This document shows positions 1 through 4,642 of a stretch of 6,066 bases of DNA, in pieces. The notes below the pieces were generated by a model, which was given only the letters and a program-made list of their open reading frames with translations, did not search any database and had not been told where the DNA came from. The stretch lies in NCBI GenBank assembly GCA_013151705.1, contig JAADHT010000105.1, positions 1-6,066 on the forward strand, given 5' to 3'. Origin of the DNA: Kiritimatiellota bacterium. GTDB lineage: Bacteria > Verrucomicrobiota > Lentisphaeria > Victivallales > JAADHT01. A program made the position numbers and the translations under genes. Position 1 is the first letter of the stretch, and every line of letters starts with the position of its first letter.

Positions 1-419
1 TCGAGTTTAAGTCCTTTATTTGTAGTTTGTTATAAAATAGATATTGTTCAAATATTTTTTTGGAAACTCAAAGTCGTATCGGATTAGGAGCTGGCCTCAA
101 AATCACCTTTTTTCAGCAAAACAATGTTCATAACACTTCCCGCCACGTCCGCGCGGTACGTGAAGATACGCCGAAAAACGATAGTTTCAAAGCTGGAATC
201 AATTTGAGAGCGATGTCTGTGAAAAAACTCTTCCCCGCGTGGAATTCCCGCTCCTTTGTTTCTCCGCTCATCGTCTGATTGGAAATCGCGCAAGCAATGA
301 AAATTCAGGAATTATTAACACAACCCAAATTGATTTTTATATATGATGTTATATTGTGCATTGTTAGGGGGAGTAGCAAACCGCAATATCGCACTTAAAC
401 AAGCCAATAGGAGGAAAAA
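1..419. other. AT-rich non-coding leader region
   Basis: I see no supported gene in this 419-base stretch. Two short open frames exist, one on each strand (about 60-278 on + and 84-293 on -). Both would need a TTG start, neither has a Shine-Dalgarno sequence, and neither gives a protein I recognise. The segment 300-360 is very AT-rich and is the likely promoter zone for the gene at 420. The region could hold the remnant of a decayed gene, since 84-293 on the - strand reads with plausible codons, but nothing confirms this. Confidence 0.5.
331..356 (+). promoter_or_regulatory. Possible promoter for the 420-2301 unit
   Basis: A TTGATT at 331-336 resembles a -35 box and TATATT at 351-356 resembles a -10 box, in the most AT-rich part of the leader. 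The 14-nt spacer is shorter than the sigma-70 optimum of about 17, so the true boxes may be offset. If the -10 is right, transcription would start near 363 and leave a leader of roughly 55 nt before the gene at 420. This rests on base composition and box similarity only. Confidence 0.22.
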
Positions 420-1097
420 ATGAGTCGTTCCTACGAAAACATCGGTGTCGAGTTTTATTCGCATTCCGGAAGATTTTCTCCTCTCTTTATTTTGATCTTT
501 CCAATAGCGTTTATCACATCCATTCTTTTGGCGTTTGTCTACAACGCTCTGGTGATCTACATTCCGATCATAGGATATTTCAGCGTCGTCCTCACTTTTG
601 GATACGCTTTGATCATTGGAGTCGTGACGGGTTTATGCTTGTCGTTGTTCAAAGTGCGAAACATGGTGATAGCGCGCTTGGCAGGCCTCGTTTGCGGCGT
701 GTTGGCTTTGTATTTGGCTTGGGTGGTGTTCGTCTATCTTTTTCTAGGTGAATTTTCTCCGAAAACCGAGATTACTTTGATTGGAGCCGTGTTTAATCCA
801 ATCGGAATATGGAACGTGGCTTGTGCCATCGCCGAGAAGGGATGGTATTCGATAAGAACGCTCACCCCGTCGGGTTGGGTGTTGTGGACGTTTTGGATTA
901 TTGAGGCGCTTATTATTCAAATCACCATATTCTTTTCTTTGGAAGCGTCAATAGGGGACTCGGTTTTTTGCGAAGAGTGCGGGGAATGGGCGGAGGATGA
1001 GGAGGGAGTCGTGAATTTTCTCTTGAATGAGGACGAGAATTTGACGAATGACTTCTTGCGGAAAGACTTTTCGTTTCTCAAAAACGCTGTCAGGTGA
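420..1097 (+). CDS. Uncharacterised polytopic membrane protein with C-terminal CxxC
   Basis: The 225-residue product has no function I can name. Hydrophobic segments fall near residues 21-41, 44-75, 83-109 and 152-172, giving about four or five membrane spans. The N-terminus is short and polar and contains a YSHSGRFS stretch just before the first span. After the last span comes a CEEC pair (Cys184, Cys187) followed by Trp and an acidic tail, which looks like a possible metal or redox site on a soluble tail of about 50 residues. From memory, the IPIIGYF...KVRN...ARLAGL pattern recalls a family of uncharacterised bacterial membrane proteins with a cysteine-pair tail, but I cannot confirm it. 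The ATG at 420 has a strong AGGAGG at 410-415, only 4 nt upstream. The stop lies 4 nt before the next gene, so the two are probably co-transcribed. The tail may be shortened relative to relatives; this is untested. Confidence 0.85.
   Translation: MSRSYENIGVEFYSHSGRFSPLFILIFPIAFITSILLAFVYNALVIYIPIIGYFSVVLTFGYALIIGVVTGLCLSLFKVRNMVIARLAGLVCGVLALYLAWVVFVYLFLGEFSPKTEITLIGAVFNPIGIWNVACAIAEKGWYSIRTLTPSGWVLWTFWIIEALIIQITIFFSLEASIGDSVFCEECGEWAEDEEGVVNFLLNEDENLTNDFLRKDFSFLKNAVR
1092..1097 (+). promoter_or_regulatory. Ribosome binding site deciding the 1102 start
   Basis: AGGTGA overlaps the stop codon of the upstream gene and sits 4 nt before the ATG at 1102. An alternative in-frame ATG at 1048 lies inside the upstream gene with only a weak purine stretch before it. 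The motif therefore favours the 1102 start and suggests translational coupling, with ribosomes ending at 1097 re-initiating at 1102. Confidence 0.55.
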
Positions 1098-1101
1098 CGC
1101 A

Positions 1102-2301
1102 ATGCGAGAAACGGAAAATTGCGGAAAAAACGAAATCGGGAAACCACCTGCCGCTGAAAGCGGTTTATTGAAGCGCGTTTTCAATCTAAGGACGCGTCTG
1201 ACGATTCTGGCGGCGATGCTTGGAGTTTCCTTGGCGATTCTGTTCACACCCGGCGCGCCCGCGATGCTGCGCAACTCTTTGTATTCGCTTCTCCCCACAT
1301 CCCCGTTTGAATTGCGTCTGCGCGGAACGCCGACGGAGATGGGAGAACAACACGGAGAGGCCCGCGGCTTCGCCATACGGCTCTTGTGCGATCTCTATCT
1401 CAAACGCGTCGTCTGCCGAGGCGACGAAACTCTGCTGAAAAAACGCGGAGCCGAGGCGAGGAGGCTTTTCTTCGGCATTTCAAAGAGATGGAGCGAGGAG
1501 ATTGCCGGACTCTCCAAAACCTCGAAAGTTCCCGAAAACGAGTTGATGCTGGCCAACAGTTTTCTCGATTTGGGTTTCGACCGATGCGGTTGCCGTCAGG
1601 TGGTTATTTCAAAACGCGCGCCGGACGGACGCGTCTCTCTCTTGCACGCGCATAATCTCGATTGGAGCAATTTGGGTGGAGTCGGCAACTTTCTGGTGAC
1701 CATATTCAGAACCGAACGAGGTTCCGAACGATTCGCCACGGTTCACATCGGCTTTCCCGGGATGGTGGGCGCTCTGACGATAATCAACGAAAAAGGAGTT
1801 TCGTTGGGCTTCAATCAACGAGGGTTCGCTGGAGACGAGTCCAAAATGCCGGTGTTTCTCGAAATAAGGGAGATTGCCGAGACTTCCGCGAGTTTCGCGG
1901 ACGCGCGGAAAAAAATACTGGCGACACCTCGGGGCATGCCGTTTTTCATCGTTCTGGCCGATGCGAAATCCGGAAAGGCGACCGTATTTGAGCGCGAGGA
2001 CTCAAACATCACGGAACGTGATCTTACAGGCGAAGTAATTGCCGCCGACAACGCGTCGTGGTTCGAAAAACCACCGGGCTCCTGTCCATCCGAGAGAACG
2101 GCGCTGGCGTTTTTGAGAAAATCGGACGATCCGCTCTCAGCGATGAAAAACACTTTGAGAGATCCCAACGTGCTGCTCGGCTGCAACATATACAGCGTCA
2201 TTTTCGATTTCAGCGACAACGCCTTTTATCTCGCTTCGGGCGAAATTCCCGCCGCCAAAGGAAAATACCGAAAATTCACGCTCTTTCCCGACCAACTCTG
2301 A
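1102..2301 (+). CDS. Membrane-anchored C45-family Ntn hydrolase/acyltransferase
   Basis: This 399-residue protein looks like a member of the peptidase C45 / acyl-CoA:6-aminopenicillanate acyltransferase-like group of N-terminal nucleophile hydrolases. Members are made as precursors that cleave themselves in front of a catalytic Cys and then hydrolyse or transfer acyl groups on amides. Residues 71-86 (LRLRGTPTEMGEQHGE) match the family's entry motif. The probable nucleophile is Cys164 in RCGC, followed by the HAHNLDW motif at 182-188. The core continues through GFPGMVGALTIINEKG at 217-232 and GFNQ at 236-239, and ends in a C-terminal strand region with CNIYSVIFDF at 361-370. A hydrophobic stretch at about 33-50 after a basic segment looks like an uncleaved signal anchor, which would place the enzyme outside the cytoplasmic membrane. 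Many relatives are soluble, so this anchor is notable. The substrate is unknown; an N-acyl amide is the family expectation. The gene follows the CxxC membrane protein by 4 nt. A longer form starting at 1048 is possible but less likely. Confidence 0.8.
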   Translation: MRETENCGKNEIGKPPAAESGLLKRVFNLRTRLTILAAMLGVSLAILFTPGAPAMLRNSLYSLLPTSPFELRLRGTPTEMGEQHGEARGFAIRLLCDLYLKRVVCRGDETLLKKRGAEARRLFFGISKRWSEEIAGLSKTSKVPENELMLANSFLDLGFDRCGCRQVVISKRAPDGRVSLLHAHNLDWSNLGGVGNFLVTIFRTERGSERFATVHIGFPGMVGALTIINEKGVSLGFNQRGFAGDESKMPVFLEIREIAETSASFADARKKILATPRGMPFFIVLADAKSGKATVFEREDSNITERDLTGEVIAADNASWFEKPPGSCPSERTALAFLRKSDDPLSAMKNTLRDPNVLLGCNIYSVIFDFSDNAFYLASGEIPAAKGKYRKFTLFPDQL

Positions 2302-2415
2302 CAGTCAAATTATAGTTTGAGTCGCGGTACACCATAAAAAAATCAGAACCTTTCACTGCGATATTTTATATTTTGACGCAAAGCGTCTTTGGAGTTTACT
2401 CGCCTAGAGCGCGGT

Positions 2416-2439
2416 GCGGCGCCCCCTGCGCCGCTTTTT
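2416..2439 (+). terminator. Rho-independent terminator
   Basis: GCGGCGC at 2416-2422 pairs perfectly with GCGCCGC at 2428-2434 across a 5-nt loop, and TTTTT follows immediately at 2435-2439. The orientation fits termination of the + strand unit ending at 2301. The 115-nt distance from the stop codon is somewhat long; the weaker hairpin at 2375-2390 lies closer to the gene and may contribute. Confidence 0.75.
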
Positions 2440-2494
2440 ATTTTTATCATTTCGCATATGGACGGCAAACCCATTCAAATCGGATAATTGCCTA

Positions 2495-2548
2495 GCACTT
2501 TCCGCCGTCGTTCGTTGAGCTATGGCAGGACGCTGTCGGCGAAAGTGC
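2495..2548. repeat. Imperfect long-loop inverted repeat
   Basis: GCACTTTCCGCCG at 2495-2507 is complementary to CGGCGAAAGTGC at 2537-2548 apart from one bulged C, with a loop of about 29 nt. Read on the - strand, the right arm begins with GTAGGGC and continues to AGCGTCCTGCC, resembling the ends of the 26-nt palindromes at 2628 and 2695. It may be a more diverged relative of them. Confidence 0.4.
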
Positions 2549-2627
2549 CCTACTTCGATCTATGCGTATTCGAGTCTTTGTCATTTGTCCATTTGGAATT
2601 CCGTCGTGGCGGGGATGCCACAAAAAT

Positions 2628-2653
2628 GGGCGGGCGGGGACGCTCCGCCCTAC
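2628..2653 (-). repeat. 26-nt GC-rich palindromic repeat, copy 1
   Basis: On the - strand this reads GTAGGGCGGA, a 6-nt centre GCGTCC, then CCGCCCGCCC. GGGCGG and CCGCCC arms (2632-2637 with 2645-2650) form a hairpin. It has the same length as the element at 2695-2720 and agrees with it at 19 of 26 positions, 18 of them in the two 10-nt flanks. The pattern suggests an interspersed REP-like extragenic element. Confidence 0.5.
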
Positions 2654-2694
2654 CAATCACGAATCACGCTTTACGATTCGCGAATCTCGAAAAT

Positions 2695-2720
2695 GAGCGG
2701 GCGGATAAATTCCGCTCTAC
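2695..2720 (-). repeat. 26-nt GC-rich palindromic repeat, copy 2
   Basis: On the - strand this reads GTAGAGCGGA, a 6-nt centre ATTTAT, then CCGCCCGCTC. GAGCGG at 2695-2700 pairs with CCGCTC at 2712-2717. The end changes relative to copy 1 (G to A in one arm, C to T in the other) are at paired positions, so the stem is preserved. That is compensatory change and argues that the fold, not just the sequence, is kept. Confidence 0.5.
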
Positions 2721-2789
2721 TTGTCTAAACGTCCTTTTTTTTGGTTCAATTTTCGATATTTGGATTTCGCGTTGAGGTTGGAGATTGCG

Positions 2790-3563
2790 TCAGACAGCGG
2801 TACCCACGGCGAAAACCACCTCGTATTCCGCGGAGACAGGCTCTTTTCCGCGTTCCCGGAGGAATTTCGCGAATCTAGCGGTCGATAGCCGCTTTTCCGT
2901 GGCGTTGCCGGCTCCGACCCCGCGCAAATGTCGGAGGAACTCAATCGTTGTGCCGAAGTCCTCTCGCATTGTCTCGACGCGGAATTCGCGGACGGTGAAG
3001 TCGGTGAGAGAGTTTTTCAACTCCTCCTGCTTCGGTAGTTTGGGAATGGGGAAATCAAGGCCGTGTTCGGAGAAAATTCGCGAAATCGAGTCGAATGTTC
3101 CCTCCGCGAGAGTCGCGAAAGCCAAAACGCCGCCTGTGGCGACTATCGACCGCAGGCGCCGTGTCAATCCGGAAAAATTCTCGACCCATTGGAAAGCCAG
3201 CGAGGATGCCACCAAGTCGAATGTTCCTTCAAGCGAATCCGACGAAGCGTCGAAAACCGCGAAGTTAGCGGAGACGCCAAGCCCATCCGCGAGATTCGCG
3301 GTCGAGCGTTCACAATACGCGAGCATCGCGGGTGAGATGTCGGTCACGGTGAATTCGGCTGCGGGAAACGCGCGGAACAGCGATTCCGTCAGAAAACCGG
3401 TGCCGCATCCGATTTCCAGCGCGGAAGAGACCGATTGGGCGGCGATTGACGCTGAAATCAAATCCGCGAGATTCGCGGCGACCATTTTCTGAATGCCCGC
3501 GTTGGCATCGTAATATTTTGGATGTCGGGAGAAATTCCTCTCCACCAATTCGGGAATTATCAT
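2790..3563 (-). CDS. bioC: Malonyl-[ACP] O-methyltransferase, BioC-like
   Basis: BioC uses S-adenosylmethionine to methylate the free carboxyl of malonyl-ACP. The methyl ester can then be elongated by fatty acid synthase into pimeloyl-ACP methyl ester, the precursor of biotin. The 257-residue cytosolic protein has the BioC entry region with FSRHPKYYDANAGIQ at 11-25. The SAM-binding motif LEIGCGTG is at 49-56, DISPAM at 75-80 and FDLVASSLAFQWVEN at 115-129. GGVLAFATLAEGTF at 144-157 and the BioC-typical FLRHLRGVGAGN at 209-220 follow. Length matches the family's roughly 250-260 residues. The start could be the ATG at 3563 or a TTG two codons upstream (3569). GGGA lies about 9 nt from the TTG and 15 nt from the ATG, so the TTG is a real alternative. 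No other biotin gene is adjacent; both flanks are repeat-rich spacers. A related class I methyltransferase of other specificity is possible but less likely. Confidence 0.82.
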   Translation of the reverse strand: MIIPELVERNFSRHPKYYDANAGIQKMVAANLADLISASIAAQSVSSALEIGCGTGFLTESLFRAFPAAEFTVTDISPAMLAYCERSTANLADGLGVSANFAVFDASSDSLEGTFDLVASSLAFQWVENFSGLTRRLRSIVATGGVLAFATLAEGTFDSISRIFSEHGLDFPIPKLPKQEELKNSLTDFTVREFRVETMREDFGTTIEFLRHLRGVGAGNATEKRLSTARFAKFLRERGKEPVSAEYEVVFAVGTAV

Positions 3564-3584
3564 AAACAACTAAAGTTTTCCCAT

Positions 3585-3620
3585 TTTTCGAACAGGGTCT
3601 ATCCAGACCCTGTTCGAAAA
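3585..3620. repeat. Perfect 16-bp hairpin, module copy 1
   Basis: TTTTCGAACAGGGTCT at 3585-3600 and AGACCCTGTTCGAAAA at 3605-3620 are perfect inverted repeats with a 4-nt loop ATCC. The stem ends in A residues on both strands, so there is no 3' T-run and it is not a canonical terminator. The right arm plus its flank (3605-3638) resembles 3889-3924, making this the first of two related modules. Confidence 0.85.
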
Positions 3621-3634
3621 GGTATCACAGCCAT

Positions 3635-3740
3635 GCTGACGCGGACGAGCGCCGGATTTGGCCCGCGATTTGAGGATGAATACCCTCGGCGGTCTTCATC
3701 TTCAAATCACAGGCTGAAGACGGCGTTCGACCGCGTCAGC
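3635..3740. repeat. Large nested inverted repeat (106 nt)
   Basis: Outer arms 3635-3654 (starting GCTGACGCGG) and 3721-3740 (ending CCGCGTCAGC) are complementary at 18 of 20 positions, one of the exceptions being a G-T pair. Inner arms 3667-3680 (GATTTGAGGATGAA) and 3695-3708 (TTCATCTTCAAATC) pair at 13 of 14, with the exception again a G-T pair. The result is a long two-storey stem-loop. G-T wobble substitutions in both stems hint that RNA pairing is conserved. Confidence 0.75.
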
Positions 3741-3770
3741 CCTTTGGGTGGGCACTTCTTTCGGGTGATC

Positions 3771-3829
3771 CCGCGGTTTTCGCCGAGAACCCAATGCCTC
3801 GGCATTGAATTCTCGGCGAAAAAACGCGG
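3771..3829. repeat. Extended stem-loop, 59 nt
   Basis: TTTTCGCCGAGAA at 3777-3789 pairs perfectly with TTCTCGGCGAAAA at 3810-3822. The stem extends outward through CCGCG (3771-3775) with CGCGG (3825-3829) across a small internal loop. It extends inward through CAATGC (3792-3797) with GCATTG (3802-3807), closing on a 4-nt loop. No T-run follows on either strand, so it does not look like a terminator. Confidence 0.8.
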
Positions 3830-3857
3830 CCTCACACTCGAAATAAGTGTCCACATG

Positions 3858-3881
3858 GCTGCGAGACCTTTTCGAACAGGG
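3858..3881 (+). repeat. 24-nt direct repeat, copy A
   Basis: The unit begins GCTGCGAGAC and ends TTTTCGAACAGGG. It matches 3919-3942 at 23 of 24 positions with a 61-bp period. Its second half is the left arm of the hairpin at 3869-3902 and also recurs at 3585-3597. Confidence 0.8.
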
Positions 3882-3902
3882 TCAAGTTAGACTCTGTTCG
3901 AA
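3869..3902. repeat. Hairpin, module copy 2
   Basis: TTCGAACAGGGTC at 3871-3883 pairs with GACTCTGTTCGAA at 3890-3902, 12 of 13 plus a G-T pair, around a 6-nt loop. It is a diverged copy of the 3585-3620 hairpin. The similarity continues into the right flank, where AGCATAGCTG (3915-3924) corresponds to AGCCATGCTG (3629-3638). Confidence 0.75.
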
Positions 3903-3918
3903 GTGGTGATTCAGCATA

Positions 3919-3942
3919 GCTGCGAGACTTTTTCGAACAGGG
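3919..3942 (+). repeat. 24-nt direct repeat, copy B (partial module)
   Basis: This copy differs from 3858-3881 at one position. It carries only the left arm of the hairpin; the complementary right arm is absent and the sequence diverges after GGG at 3942, 32 nt before the ribosome binding site of the next gene. It looks like a truncated third module. Confidence 0.75.
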
Positions 3943-3986
3943 CAATTCGCACTTTTCGGGTTTCTTTGAAAATGGAGGAAAGTGAT

Positions 3987-4610
3987 ATGACTAGTCCACT
4001 GGATGACCTCAGGAACACGACCAAATCCATACAACAGAAGCAAGAGAAAAATCTCAAGCAGACACAGCGGCAGAGATTGGAGCAACAAGAGTTGTTGGCT
4101 AAAAGCTCGGATGAGCGGCAACAGCAAATCAGGGCTGACGCCAAGGCGTTGGCGAATAAGTCGAAGAAGATGAAAATCATAGTGATGTCGATTGTCGTGG
4201 CGTTGCTTTGCGCTCTTTTCGCATTTTTCGTTCGTGTTTTCGTTTCCGGTAACCGTGTTTCCTCAAGAAAAACAGATTTGGCCTCAAGTGGCGAGTTTGA
4301 TTTGGACGCCAACGACAATGAATATGTCCCTCTGAAAAAATTCATAACAAAGACAATTGCCGACTTCAAGAAGAATAAAGACGCGGCGTCCATTCGTTGG
4401 TATTCCACTTTGCCGGCTGGAAGAAGGGAGCGTTATGCCAAAACCATGCGAGACCTCGAATTGGATGATTCATGGTCTGTTTACGAGATCCGGAAGGATC
4501 CGAAAAGAGAACGTTTCTCGATCCACTGCCGGAAAGATAAAAAGCGGTCTATTTTTTTCGAAGTCGTCTACAATGACGATATGGAGTTTGAAATAGTCAA
4601 GGTGTACTGA
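3987..4610 (+). CDS. Single-pass membrane protein with Gln-rich helical N-terminus, unknown function
   Basis: I do not recognise this 207-residue protein. Residues 11-60 are highly charged and glutamine-rich (QQKQEKNLKQTQRQRLEQQ and onward) and look like a long helix or coiled coil. A basic KSKKMK precedes one membrane segment at about 64-87. The remainder (88-207) is a linker rich in Ser and Asp, then a compact domain with YSTLPAGRRERYAK at 139-152 and alternating beta-like segments to the C-terminus. By the positive-inside rule the coiled coil would be cytoplasmic and the C-terminal domain external. The ATG at 3987 is chosen because GGAGG at 3974-3978 lies 8 nt upstream; an in-frame ATG at 3972 overlaps that site and further upstream codons run into the repeats. 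It precedes rhaA by 32 nt with no terminator between, so the two are probably co-transcribed, though a role in rhamnose use is not shown. Confidence 0.82.
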   Translation: MTSPLDDLRNTTKSIQQKQEKNLKQTQRQRLEQQELLAKSSDERQQQIRADAKALANKSKKMKIIVMSIVVALLCALFAFFVRVFVSGNRVSSRKTDLASSGEFDLDANDNEYVPLKKFITKTIADFKKNKDAASIRWYSTLPAGRRERYAKTMRDLELDDSWSVYEIRKDPKRERFSIHCRKDKKRSIFFEVVYNDDMEFEIVKVY

Positions 4611-4629
4611 ACCCTGGATTCGTGAAAAT

Positions 4630-4633
4630 AAGG
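4630..4633 (+). promoter_or_regulatory. Ribosome binding site deciding the rhaA start
   Basis: AAGG lies 9 nt before the ATG at 4643. Competing in-frame starts are GTG 4622, ATG 4634, ATG 4637 and ATG 4649. GTG 4622 has no purine-rich site, and 4634 and 4637 are too close to AAGG. The chosen start also gives an N-terminus similar in length to E. coli RhaA. Confidence 0.5.
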
Positions 4634-4642
4634 ATGATGAAA

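Larger units (their letters stand above)
2302..2789. other. Intergenic spacer rich in short palindromes
   Basis: This 488-base spacer lies between the 3' ends of two convergent genes. It holds a short hairpin at 2375-2387 (5-bp stem, loop AAA, then TTT), the terminator at 2416-2439, a long-loop hairpin at 2495-2548, a hairpin at 2606-2621 (GTGGC/GCCAC), and two related GC-rich palindromes at 2628-2653 and 2695-2720. Open frames such as 2488-2775 run through these palindromes, have no recognisable protein features and are not called as genes. I see no clear terminator for the - strand gene, although the two GC-rich palindromes lie just downstream of its stop. Confidence 0.7.
3564..3986. other. 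Divergent intergenic region made of inverted repeats
   Basis: This 423-bp spacer separates the 5' ends of the bioC-like gene (-) and the gene at 3987 (+), so both promoters should lie in it, though I cannot point to clear boxes. From 3585 to 3942 it is almost entirely palindromic: hairpins at 3585-3620, 3635-3740, 3771-3829 and 3869-3902, then a partial module at 3919-3942. An open frame at 3522-3890 on + crosses three of these palindromes and is not a credible gene. Confidence 0.75.

Noticed and set aside
60..278. 72-residue open frame on the + strand overlapping the one above
   Set aside because: TTG start, no ribosome binding site, low-complexity unlike a folded protein, and antisense to another weak frame.
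84..293. 69-residue open frame on the - strand in the leader region
   Set aside because: It needs a TTG start, has no ribosome binding site and matches no family I know, although its codons look plausible. It may be a gene remnant, but that is not supportable.
2488..2775. 95-residue open frame on + in the 2302-2789 spacer
   Set aside because: It crosses three palindromes, lacks a ribosome binding site and follows directly after a terminator.
2785..3492. 235-residue open frame on + strand
   Set aside because: It is antisense to the bioC-like gene, whose conserved methyltransferase motifs show that the - strand is the coding one.
3585..3620. Rho-independent terminator
   Set aside because: The stem is perfect, but neither strand has a T-run after it, and it sits upstream of both flanking genes rather than downstream.
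3522..3890. 122-residue open frame on + across the palindrome array
   Set aside because: It begins inside the bioC-like gene on the opposite strand and consists mostly of inverted-repeat sequence, with no start signal or protein motif.
3585..3942. CRISPR array
   Set aside because: Repeat units differ in length, spacing and orientation, there are no uniform spacers, and no cas gene is present.
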